From Portulaca oleracea (taxonomy: Eukaryota > Streptophyta > Magnoliopsida > Caryophyllales > Portulacaceae): a stretch of 64,000 bases of DNA. Both the position numbers and the translations under genes were made by a program. The notes under the pieces are model-generated. The model was given only the letters and a program-made list of their open reading frames with translations, was not told where the DNA came from and ran no database searches. Positions 40,509 through 50,697 of the stretch are shown here, piece by piece. Every line of letters starts with the position of its first letter. Position 1 is the first letter of the stretch. The stretch lies in assembly GCA_029582165.1 (NCBI GenBank), contig CM055877.1, forward strand, positions 31,620,749 through 31,684,748. The letters run 5' to 3'.

Positions 40509-41843
40509 TACGGAAAGTCTCGATCATGCGCCGTTCCAGCGTTATTGGTCCCAAAGAAAGACGGAAGTCAACGAATGTGTATCGACTGCAGGGCCATAAA
40601 TAAGATCACCATCAAGTACAGGTTCCCAATTCCTAGACTTGAGGATCTTTTAGACGAACTACATGGCGCCCAGGTCTTTTCAAAAATAGACCTCAAAAGC
40701 GGGTACTATCAGATTCGGATTCAAGCCGGAGATGAATGGAAAACAGCATTCAAAACTAAAGGAGGTCTTTACGAATGGTTAGTTATGCCTTTTGGACTAA
40801 CTAATGCCCCTTCTACTTTTATGAGACTAATGAATCAGGTTCTGAAGCCACTTATCGGCAAGTGTGTTGTTGTCTACTTCGACGATATACTTATATACAG
40901 CAGGAGTGAGGAGGAACATCTGCAACACCTTACGTCAGTCCTTGATTTGCTAGATCACGAGAAATTTTATGGGAATCTCGCCAAGTGCCACTTCTTCACC
41001 AACAAAGTAGTCTTTCTTGGCTATGTACTCTCGGCTGATGGGATACAGGTTGATGAAGAGAAAATCAAGGCAATCAAAGAGTGGCCTACACCAGCTAGCA
41101 TTCACGACATCAGGAGTTTTCACGGCTTAGCCTCCTTCTACAGAAGGTTCGTGAAAAACTTCAGCTCGATTATGGCACCCATGACCGAGCTACTGAAGAG
41201 CAAAGAGTTCAGCTGGACGCCATCAGCACAACAGGCGTTTGATTCTATCAAAATTCAACTCTGCACCGCCCTTATCCTTGCCCTACCAAGCTTTGACAAA
41301 AGGTTTGAAGTGGAGTGCGATGCTTCCGGAGTTGGTATTGGAATTGTTCTATCTCAAGCGGACCATCCCTCAGCTGATTCACATAGCCTTGGGCTCACCT
41401 ATGGAGACCCAAGATTCATGAAGAATGATGGAGGACCAAACACAATGAAGAGGGTCCAACTCATATCTAATGAGGACACCTTTGTCCACATGAAGGGTCA
41501 CACTCGCCATCCCCCATCTATTATAGAGACCCTAAGTCACGTAAAGCAGACTGCTGAAGATCTGCCTAGCCTTGGTCTCACCTTTGGGGACCCAAGGTTC
41601 ATGGAGGATAACGGATGTCAATCTATCAAAGGCGTCATAGTTCACGTGAAGACACTGATTCACGTGGAGATTATTGAAGCAACCATGGTTCACGTGAAGG
41701 TCCTGATTCACGTGGAGGTCATTGGCACAATCATGATTCATGTGGAGGTCCTGATCCATGTGAAGATTACAGTTGGGTTAGTTGAAGTCTTTGAACTTGA
41801 ATCTCCAAGTTTGAGGACAATTCTTTCAACTAGGGGGGAATGA
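40509..41843 (+). pseudogene. N2 reverse transcriptase, catalytic sites intact
   Basis: The palm frame from 40,545 has [20 protein letters not shown], motif [16 protein letters not shown] (Asp49), [20 protein letters not shown] and motif [13 protein letters not shown] (Asp113-Asp114). The connection ([33 protein letters not shown]) and [15 protein letters not shown] follow. RNase H stops there. The rest is the repeat region: [16 protein letters not shown], later [15 protein letters not shown], then three 16-residue HVK/HVE units and the PPT. Compared with a full gypsy pol, two thirds of RNase H and all of integrase are missing. Confidence 0.92.
41640..41781 (+). repeat. 48-bp tandem repeat with CACGTG palindromes (N2)
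   Basis: Units start at 41,640, 41,688 and 41,736, aligned base for base with those of N1 apart from a few substitutions. Four CACGTG sites are retained. Confidence 0.93.
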
Positions 41844-43267
41844 TGGAAATCAGCCCACGCTTATTCCCCTAGGCCCAATCAAGAAGGCCCAATTAAAGGT
41901 CCATCATACACATAGGGTCCTTCATCAAAGGACTTCGACTCATACAGGGCCAACAGGGCATATTTGGTTCAACTACATCAAATGGGCCAACGAAGAAAGG
42001 TACAAAGTTGAACTACGAAGGCCCATTCATATGGTGTGTAGCTTATTTCAAGAGGATGTCCAAACATCCTAGAAGATGGGCCAAGGTCACGCCAAGCCCA
42101 AACCACCAAGGTTACACGTCCAAGTCAAGTTTACAAGCCCAATTTTATGATCTTGATTTTTGGATGTAATTTAATTATTTTAGCTTAATTAGTTTTTGGT
42201 GTGTTTATTTTAATTAGGCTAGAATAGTCGTGTGAGTTAATTCATAGTTAGGAATTGGCTAATTTTGTAACTAATCCAATCCGGATTAGGAAAGCCAAGA
42301 TGATTAGGATAAGGTTTGTTATTAGGATAAGGTTTGTTACAAACCAACTCCCCCTAGGATAAGGAATTCTAATCCAAGGAGGAGAAGAATAGATTAGACC
42401 ACTAGTAGTAGAACTCTTTGGCTTGCACGCCAAGTTGGAGAGTTTTAGTCCCTTTAGGACTCTCATAGTATAAATAGGGATGTAGCCTCTCAAGGCAATT
42501 CAATTCAATTCAGAAATATGAAACCCCTTAAGCTTTTAGCTTTCCCTCGAGTGTTTGGATAAACTCTCACCCCTTTTCTTCTATTGTATCTTGGTCTGGC
42601 ACCCAAGTGGTTAGGAAGAGCTTGATCCTAGGTTGCGGTCTAGATCAAGTTAGCCCTAGGTTGTCCTTTTTGTGGATTCAATTAGGAAACCTAGATCTAT
42701 CCGTTCTTACCTTTCTATCAATATAGTTAAGGTAATTACATTGTGAGCTTTCTGTCAATACAGTTAAGTCACATTCAACCGTCTAACCTCCCCCCTCATC
42801 CCAACGCCACCTCCACCTCCTCAAAACCCCCCACAAATCGTCACCCTTCCCCTCTCTCAAACGCCACCCCTCTCTTCCCTCTCTCTCCATAACAACCTTC
42901 TCTCTCCTCCAACAACCTAACAACCTCACACTCTCTCTCACATCAAACGCCAACCTATCACTCTCTCCCCTCTTCTTACCTCACGCCATCCTCCTTCTCT
43001 CTCCCCCATCCTAACGTCAATCCCCTCCTAACCTCCATCCAAGATTCCTCTCATTCATCCCCTTCCTGTTCAAGATTCAATCTTTCTTGAATCTTGAAAG
43101 CACAAAAGCCCTTTCGGCAAAACATCCTCCACAAAGAACCCTAATTCACGAGAACCCTCCCCTTCTCTCTCCCTAATCTCGTGAACCATCCCCCCTTCTG
43201 TTGTTTGGTTACACGTGTTTCATGTATTATTGGAATCAAGAACCTTTCTTGATCCGGTAATACATCA
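41841..43267 (+). repeat. N2 3' LTR (1,427 bp)
   Basis: Preceded by CTAGGGGGGAA and closed by TAATACATCA and the TSD. Very similar to the N2 5' LTR. Confidence 0.94.
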
Positions 43268-43665
43268 TCACCTACAAAGGGAGTCATGAGATTTGGCCAG
43301 TCAGGGAAATTGACACCAAGATTTATCGGACCGTATCCAATCTTGGAACGCATCGGAGAAGTCGCCTACAAGTTACAGTTGCCAGGAGAACTTCCAAGAG
43401 TGCACAACGTTTTTCCACGTATCACAACTCAGGAAATACGGTTCCGGACCCGACTCATGTGATTGATCCGGAACCGCTTCAACTGCAAGAAGATCTGAGC
43501 TATGAAGAGCAACCGCTAGAGATACTAGATCGTAGGGAAAAGCAGCTTAGGAGGAAAGTAGTTCCCTTGTTAAAAGTACGGTGGGCAAATCATACCACGA
43601 CGGAAGCAACCTGGGAAATAGAAGACGAAATGAGGAAGAAGTACCCTCACTTGTTCCAAGCCTAA
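43268..43665 (+). pseudogene. Tekay integrase C-terminus and chromodomain
   Basis: Resumes the host element after N2: TKGVMRFGQSGKLTPRFIGP, YPILERIGEVAYKLQLP, the GPY/F motif region. Two small indels around 43,410-43,440 shift the frame. The chromodomain frame 43,459-43,665 reads EILDRREKQLRRKVVPLLKV, RWANHTTTEATWEIEDEMRK and KYPHLF. The terminal chromodomain confirms chromovirus ancestry and is typical of Tekay. Confidence 0.92.
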
Positions 43666-43667
43666 GG

Positions 43668-43817
43668 CGCGTCAAGTTTCGGGAACGAAACTTCTTTTAA
43701 GAAGGTAATGATGTAAAACCTCGAGTTTTAGGAGGAATAGAACCGTTAGTTTCCTTACCGGACCGTTAGGGTTAAGTTTAAGTTTCGAGGACGAAACTTC
43801 TTTTAAGAAGGTAATGA
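43668..43817 (+). repeat. Duplicated pre-LTR (PPT) segment
   Basis: AAGTTTCG(G/A)G(A/G)ACGAAACTTC followed by TTTTAAGAAGGTAATGATGT occurs at about 43,674-43,732 and again at about 43,770-43,820. The first copy runs into TGTAAAACCTCGAG, a false LTR start; the second enters the true LTR. The purine tract is interrupted by T residues. Confidence 0.8.
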
Positions 43818-46800
43818 TGTAAAACCCCGAAAAATCCAAAGATGTTGACCGTGACGTCGTTAGTAAAGTAGGTTTGACTTCGTTATTTACTGTTGTTCGT
43901 GATGTGTTTATTTATGCTAACGCTTGAGCTCGTAGGACCGTTGAGGGGCTAACAAGGGTAGATTAGTATTTTTTTTTCGTGAGTTAATATCTTTGTGATA
44001 TTATAAATATTATTATGTGATTAATTACGTGAATATTATTTGCTATGTGATTATATGATTATTAGTATTATTATTATTATTACTATTATTATTATTATTA
44101 GTTTGTTTTAGAAAAAGCAGATTTTAGTGTTGGATTGGGTTAGGAGTAAGAATAGACTAATTGGGCCTTAATTATATATTAGTATAAAAGATAAGTTTTT
44201 CCCTCCCAAACCCTAATCTCTCTCCAACCCTAACCCTACACCCCTCTCTCCCTCTTTCTCTCTCCCTCTGCAACCGACGCCCCACCAACGCAGCCGCCGG
44301 CCACCACTGCAACCACCGTCACACCACCGCTAAAAACCCCCGCAACCCTCTCTCTTTCTCTTTCTCTTTCTCTTCTCTTTCTCTCTCTCGATCTGACTCT
44401 CCCTCTCTCTCTGAAACCGCCGGCTACCACCACCACCGACGTCGTCGGCCGACGCTGACGCATTGTCTCGTCGCACACCAGTGCCTCATCGCCGACCACC
44501 AGGCGCCAGTTGGGGTTGGGTTCGTGCTGCTGCTACTATTCGATTGAAGCAGCCTGACATCACCGCCGGACGTCGACACCAACGTCATCTCTGACCATCC
44601 CGACGCACCACGATCTGCTGCGCTTGATCCGTCGTTGTCCTTTGGACCTCTGCCGCGCTTGGACTTGTCTGCGTGAACTTACGTAAAACCCTAACCCTAA
44701 TTTTACCCTAACTAACCCCTTTTTTTTCTTTTTCCTTTATTTTACTTTCTTTTTTTTAAAATCTGTTGTAATTTATTTTTTTTTGTATTATTATTATTAT
44801 TATCAGATTTTTTTATTATATTCTGTTTTCTGTTAATCTTGTAAATTGGGGGAAATAGGGTATAAATTGTAATAAGTTGATATTAGTAATTATTGTGTCC
44901 TTGTATTGTTTTATTTACATGTAATTTGTTTAATTGTTATATGTAAATTTTTATGTTGTAAATTGCTATTAGGGTTGTAATAGTTTAAATTGTTAAGGTT
45001 CAATTGGTTAATGTACTTTGTCCTTGTAAATCATGTTAGGGTTAGATAACATTATTTTTTTTTTATGCATGAAATTGGAAGTTTAATATCTAGGTTAAAT
45101 TCTTGTTTAACAAATTAAGTTGGTTAATTTAGATTCAATCGTTGTTAGTAATTCGTTTCTTGTTAAATCTTGATTCTTGAAAATTAATTAGGTTTCTTGT
45201 TAAATATTACATGTTCTTTAAGTATTTCTTGATTCTTGAATTCTTGTTTTAGTTAGTAAATGAATTAGTTGTTGAGATTCTTGATTAGTAACTACATGTA
45301 CATTGTTCCTTATGTTTATATTTCCTAAGTCCCCCTTGAATCTTGATTAAAGAAACCGCATGTTTAACCACCTTTGTATTACTTCGTGAAATTCTTGTTG
45401 TAGTGTTATAATCTTATAACTAATTCATGTTTTAAAATCTTTAAAACCTTGTTTACGTGTTTTATGTTCAAAGAAATTTTATTTCCTTGTACGACTTAAG
45501 TTTTATCAAAATTTTATTAAAGTGTTTCTTGTTTTTTTTTTTATAATAAGTTCAATTCTACAAGTTTAATGTTGGACCTTAGTTGGGTTGGACTATACAC
45601 CTTTGACCCTAAGTTATTGTTTTAAGCCCAAATTAGAACCCCAAGACCGATTAGTAAAAGTTAGAACCGAAATAACTAATTTATTAAGAACCGGTAACAA
45701 GACAGTTTTGTTAGTGTCTAAAGATCGGGTCACCACGGTTAGTGTAGTTGTCTTTTGACCGAACCCTTTAGAATGGAGCTTCCCTTAGATGATAGCTTTA
45801 ATAGGAATTTTGCGGACCGGACTTTGGAATTTTATAATTCGAGTTATACCCCGATTACCAGACCTAGGTCAGATCTGAACCAATTGGGACGATGGGTGTT
45901 TTTAGAATCCTTTGGGACTGATGTGGGCTTGATCATCAACATAGAAGTTTTAGTAGACATCCCGAGGTTTCCGAAAAGTCCAGAACTAGACCCATAGGAT
46001 GTCGGGAAGTCGAGTTTCGACCCTTTTTGTGTGGATGCTATAATCTGTCTTGTTTTGTGAAATTGTTAATAAATGTGTTGTTGATTGAAAAGGTTTACTT
46101 GGTATTGTTTGGAATGTGTTAGGTAATTTAAAGTGTAAATTCATGATTGATAGGAACCTATTGGGTTCCTAGGGGAGGGTTAGTTAGAAGTTAGAAAATA
46201 CTAACTTCGAAGAGCGCGTTTTGATTAGAATAATTATTTTATTTTAGGCCCGAGCTAATTCGCGTCGTTAGTGAGCTCAAGTGTGTTCGTTTTTTTTGCT
46301 GTGAAGTGAAGCTAACCAGGTAATGTCTATGCTCTAATCCCCACTGGGATGCTCTTTAAATGTGTTTTAATGTTTTCTAGTCTGTTTTGAGAATTGCATC
46401 CCGAAAGGGGACTTTTGTGGAAATGTGACCATCTGTTTTGGGTAACTGTTTGTATTTGTCGTACTTTGATTTATGAGTTGAGAAATTGAGATGGTCTTTT
46501 ATAAGTGGTTTTATTATTGATTTTGATAATCTGGGTTGGGTTTGACTTGAGAGTTGTGAGATGAGTTTGAATAATGAATTAATAATTCAAAGTGGAAACA
46601 TTAAGCGGGTTGTTGATTTGATGCCTTGACAGGCTAATGTTTTTGCGGGTGATAACTCTGAGACCAGGATTCGATGCCTGTATGGGTTATGTGCCAGGAG
46701 ATCAGGGTTTCATCCCTGATATAGGATAGATGTTATGAAGCCTTTGGTGGGCGACTGTTTGATGCCTTTGAGAGGCTAATGTTTATGCGGGTGATAACCC

Positions 46801-47366
46801 TGAGACCAGGATTCGATGCCTGTATGGGTTATGTGCCAGGAGATCAGGGTTTCATTCCTGATATAGGATAGTTGGTTGATGCCTTTGGTAGGCGATGTTC
46901 TTTATGGGATTTGATATCCCACCCGCAAATTAAAATATGGATTGGATGGGTTGAGAAGCGATGGGATTAAAGGTTTGTAAACGCTTGATTCGATCCTCTC
47001 CCAAAATGAATTGAAAAGAACTTAAGCTTTTAAGCGTTAGGGGTAGACATTATTGAGATTTCCTCATTTTTGAAATGTTTTGTTTTCAGTGAAGATCTAA
47101 ATGCTGGGGACGGGAATTCGAAGTGAGGACGACGAGTCTAGAAGTCCTTGAATCTTTTTATATTGTTTTCGTTATGAAATCTTAAAGTTTTGTTTTGAGT
47201 TGTTAGTAGTTACCGTTAGCAGACAGTTGTGTTTTCCTTTCTCGCCTTGTATTCCTTCGGGGATACGGCAGTGACGCCCAAACTAAATTTGAAGTCTTCC
47301 GCTAAGTCTCGTCTGTTAAAGATAGTTGACTTTAAATTTTCTATAATTGAATTTCCGGGGCGTTAC

Positions 47367-47367
<1 letters not shown>
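43818..47367 (+). repeat. Tekay 3' LTR, complete (3,550 bp)
   Basis: TGTAAAACCCCG to GGGGCGTTACA. It is the reference for the family in this window: TATA and telo-box at about 44,180-44,220, GC-rich block 44,270-44,690, AT-rich stretch 44,700-46,600, two 140-bp units at 46,615-46,880, and the terminal 450 bp that is missing from the 5' LTR. The plus-strand frames inside are short and not conserved among the four LTR copies. Confidence 0.93.

Positions 47368-47445
<78 letters not shown>
47368..47445 (+). repeat. (AT)n microsatellite after the 3' LTR
   Basis: A nearly pure TA/TG array of about 78 bp continuing the (AT)n tract that precedes the 5' LTR. Confidence 0.95.
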
Positions 47446-48486
47446 CGGATTAAAACAATTGTCCAAAACAATGTGATATTTGAATTGTTTTAATCCAATC
47501 ATTTTTTCAGTATATATACGAATTACAATAATTGTTCAAACACCATGATATTTGAAGTGGACCATTTAAATGATATTCAGAGTAGATATACAAATTAAAA
47601 TAATTGTCCAAAAAAACATTTATTTGACTCATTTTAAGAGTATATATCATTAGTATTTTATCTAATTGGGTTGGGCTGAATTGTTTTTGTCAAATTTTAT
47701 TTTTGGGCCTGTTATTATTAGGGGAAATTGTTGTCTCTAGTGTGATAGATATTTGGGTGTAGATTGTGATATATACATAACACACATAGTATATTTGAAA
47801 AATATAGTTTTCCTTTTGGCTTTTTTGGTTAATTTTTTATGCTTATAGATTTATTTATAAACTTTTTAATTTAAACTTTTAATTATTCACATGTTTCTCA
47901 TATTTTTAATAAAACCTTAATTTTGGTTTCTTTTATTACATATGATGCAGGATAATTATAATCACATCTTCTATAAATGGAAAGATCGGTCAACTCACAA
48001 CATTAGTATACACTATATTTATTCAAATGTATGGAGGAAAAGATAGAACTGTTTATCATGAAAAATAATAACACATTAGCATCAAATGTACCATGCAAGT
48101 CCAAGATTGTTGCTCAACAAACGTTGTCTCAGAATGTCGTTGTTCATCTATCTTTTAAGTTGTAAACATATCATTGTCATTTATTAAGTACTTACTGTTA
48201 ATTTGAAAAATATTAGACCGATTTCTTTTTTGCAACTTAATTGTTGGCCCCTATTTTTTTTATTATATATATATATATATATAGTGTTTGAATAATTTGT
48301 TATGATGTTTTTTAATTTGACAATATGATTGATATTTTGTTCTTTTAAAATTATATCTATATATGTCATTTAAATTACTATGATGTTTTTCCATGTAATA
48401 ATTTAATTAATATTTCATTTGGTTTACTTTGTATGGACAGTAACTGTCCATGACTATCATAAAATTTTAAAAGTAACTAATTTAGT
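47446..48486. other. AT-rich DNA with about 65-bp degenerate repeats
   Basis: TTAAAACAATTGTCC and GTGATATTTGAA motifs repeat about three times at 47,446-47,640. Similar units (ATATTTGAATTAAAACAATT) lie at 25,330-25,375, left of the big element, consistent with one pre-insertion region now split. No coding signal. A possible 5' part of the Helitron ending at 48,518 may be here, but I cannot place its start. Confidence 0.4.
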
Positions 48487-48489
48487 TCA

Positions 48490-48519
48490 CTCCGTGCATC
48501 ACACGGGTTGAGGCCTAGT
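48490..48519 (+). mobile_element. Helitron-like 3' terminus
   Basis: The hairpin CCGTGCATCACACGG (5-bp stem) is followed about a dozen bases later by CTAG at 48,515-48,518 and then T. A GC hairpin near a CTRR end followed by T is the 3' signature of Helitrons. The 5' TC end is not located. Confidence 0.55.
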
Positions 48520-49771
48520 TCTATTCTTAATAAAAGAATATATTGTTAATAACTTCGTAAACTCTTCTAAAGAAAGAAAATAAAAGACTTATGCCATTTT
48601 TTCTACATCAGGTCATAGCTTAGTATAAATAATTATATTATTATTTATTATAGTTAATTATAATTAATTAATTAATTGATCTGCAATGATCATGACTAAT
48701 CAACACTCATAAGCTCTGATCAACATTCATCAATAATAAGTTACTTATCATAAATTGAAAAAAAACAAACCATAATTTATTTATTAGCAATCCACAATAT
48801 ATTATTATAGTTTATGGAAATCAACAATAGTTATCAACATTGAATACTCCTTGTATTCCTCAATAATTGGCATATTTGAGTTTTAGGAAGATTTAAGAAA
48901 ATACTATTGAGAATAATAATTGTGTTGGGAATGGTAAACATAAGAGGTGAATTTCTATTTTGGTTATATACTTATATCGATAATGATAAAAGTAAGAAGT
49001 AAATCTTGAAAATATAATTAATATTGTATTCAAATGGTAAGTGATAGATATTGTGAAAAATGAAAATCAGTTCGGAGGACAAATATTGAGGAATTAAGTA
49101 ATTATTAAATCGTAAATTCTAGTATAAGATTGTCTCATGTAGACTTATTGTGAGACAGATCTCTTACATGATGAATTATTTCATAATTTACTCTCACTAA
49201 TGAGTGTCAATGATTTTTTTTAATACAAATGCGACTAATAAGTCATCAAAATATCATTTTTATTATAGTCAACTCAAATAAATTAATAATTGTCAGTACA
49301 TTGATAAAAAATTATCCCAAAATTATAACTCTCACAATAAACTTATAGTTATACGGTCTTATGCATGACTTATTGTTATTCAATTAATTTTAATGATAAA
49401 CATGATTTGGAGGCTATCATAAACAATTAACGAGTACCTATATCAAAGCCAACAGACCGTGTGATCTCAAATTAGAAAAAAAAAAGGTCAACATACCGTG
49501 AACTAATCGCGGCTTTTGGGGATGAGAGTTAGAAAATAAATGATAAATATTTGTGGAGGTATAAAAGAATGTGGAGAGCACTAATAAGAAATACATAAGA
49601 TAGGTGGAGAAAAAGACTGAAGAGCCGAAATTTGGCATCATATCATATATATGTTGGCCCCATGACCATCATTCATGTTTTTATAATACTAAGGTTTCTA
49701 CCAATCTCTTTTCCTTTACTTTTCTAATTCTACGTGATTCCCATCATGCTCCAGACGTGTTTAAATTTAGT
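48520..49771. other. AT-rich intergenic DNA with a possible MITE
   Basis: No gene is present. At 49,124-49,156 ATAAGATTGTCTCATGTAG and ACTTATTGTGAGA recur inverted and diverged at about 49,330-49,363 (CTCACAATAAACTTATAG, CGGTCTTAT). This suggests a decayed MITE of about 240 bp without a clear TSD. Confidence 0.4.
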
Positions 49772-49969
49772 TGACGGCCACAGCAACAATCAACTATGAT
49801 ATTTTATTTCCTTCTAAATTTTAAAATATCGTATAATATACTGTAGCTCTTTCCGTCTGTGTATAAACTATGACGGCCACAGCAACAATCAACTATGATA
49901 TTTTATTTCCTTCTAAATTTTAAAATATCGTATAATATACTGTAGCTCTTTCCGTCTGTGTATAAACTA
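49772..49969 (+). repeat. Perfect 99-bp tandem duplication
   Basis: Two consecutive identical 99-bp units, 49,772-49,870 and 49,871-49,969, each starting TGACGGCCACAGCAACAATC and ending GTGTATAAACTA. I saw no mismatch between them. Confidence 0.95.
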
Positions 49970-50104
49970 TAAGCAAATATATTAGTTAGAGAAATTGAAT
50001 AATTCGTATTAATCTTCCAAACACTTGTCCCCGCCTGTATAAATTCTTCATGGGTAGGTGTTGGTTCTCTTATTTTCGTCAAAGGATTTGCCTAAAATTG
50101 ATGT

Positions 50105-50145
50105 ATACTAGTCTTCAAATCTGTGTGTTGCACGGGACACAATTA
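50105..50145 (-). mobile_element. Helitron-like 3' terminus, opposite strand
   Basis: The minus strand reads TCCCGTGCAACACACAGATT and ends GAAGACTAG before T (plus-strand actagtc near 50,107-50,113). It resembles the CCCGTGC...CTAG ends of plant Helitrons, with a weakened hairpin. It faces away from the terminus at 48,518. Confidence 0.45.
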
Positions 50146-50152
50146 AATTTTA

Positions 50153-50393
50153 TACTACCTCCATTTTGTTTTATCTGTCGTCTAGGGAATTGTGGAAAAA
50201 ACTTTCACCTTTAATATTTTAATTTGTATAATGATTCATCATACAAAATTGATATCATTAGATTCGTGATAAAAAAAATACTATTAAAAAAGTTTAATAT
50301 TATATTTTTCTATAAAAGTTTTATATTAGAAATTATTGATTAAAAATTGGCACAAAAAACCGTAAATGACAGATAAAAAGAACAGAGGGAGTA
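50153..50393. mobile_element. Stowaway-type MITE
   Basis: The element 50,155-50,391 (237 bp) has CTACCTCCATTTTGTTTTAT at the left and the inverted ATAAAAAGAACAGAGGGAG at the right, flanked by TA on both sides. CTCCCTC-type inverted repeats and a TA duplication are the Stowaway (Tc1/mariner) signature. Confidence 0.85.
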
Positions 50394-50648
50394 TTTTATT
50401 ATAAATTAATTTATTTATTTACCTTTTATTAATAAAGGTTACCCATTTATTGTTAAAATATAGTTCTTCTGTTAAATATTTTTTTTCCATATGAAGAAAA
50501 TGAATGTCGTTGAAATTTATGGACTTGAAAACATTCTTTGAATATTTTTATAAGTTATGTATAAATTTTCAACTAATAAAGAAAGTAAATATTAATAATT
50601 ATATCTTTCAAAAATACCCTCAATAAAATTCACATAGTCTACCTTGCC

Positions 50649-50651
<3 letters not shown>
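50394..50651. other. AT-rich spacer
   Basis: Nothing recognised; ends at an (AT)n tract. Confidence 0.4.

Positions 50652-50693
<42 letters not shown>
50652..50693 (+). repeat. (AT)n microsatellite before a Tekay LTR
   Basis: About 20 TA units abutting the TG of the LTR at 50,694. Confidence 0.95.

Positions 50694-50697
<4 letters not shown>

Larger units (their letters stand above)
38022..43272 (+). mobile_element. Non-autonomous CRM/Reina-like element N2
   Basis: The second copy of the N1 family, at 38,027-43,267 (5,241 bp), same orientation, with TSD tcacc at 38,022-38,026 and 43,268-43,272. LTRs are 38,027-39,470 and 41,841-43,267. The primer site TGGTATCAGAGCTC is at 39,475. The internal structure is as in N1: protease, RT, a stub of RNase H, the 48-bp repeat and the PPT CTAGGGGGGAA. 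The RT is much better preserved than in N1. There is no gag and no integrase. Confidence 0.95.
25970..47367 (+). mobile_element. Tekay/Del-type gypsy giant, nested and RT-deleted
   Basis: A plus-strand gypsy element with LTRs above 3 kb: 25,970-29,092 (5', truncated) and 43,818-47,367 (3'). Between them are a leader-ORF remnant, a gag-protease-RNase H-integrase frame lacking RT, a chromodomain at the integrase end and a PPT. Two younger non-autonomous elements (32,687-37,794 and 38,027-43,267) split its integrase. Long LTRs, the gag type and the chromodomain (ILDRREKQLRRKVVPLLKVR) point to the Tekay lineage. It sits inside (AT)n, so the TSD is ambiguous (atata versus tatat). Confidence 0.92.

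Noticed and set aside
48490..50145. A single Helitron spanning both CTAG-type ends
   Set aside because: Both are 3' ends on opposite strands facing away from each other, so they cannot bound one element.
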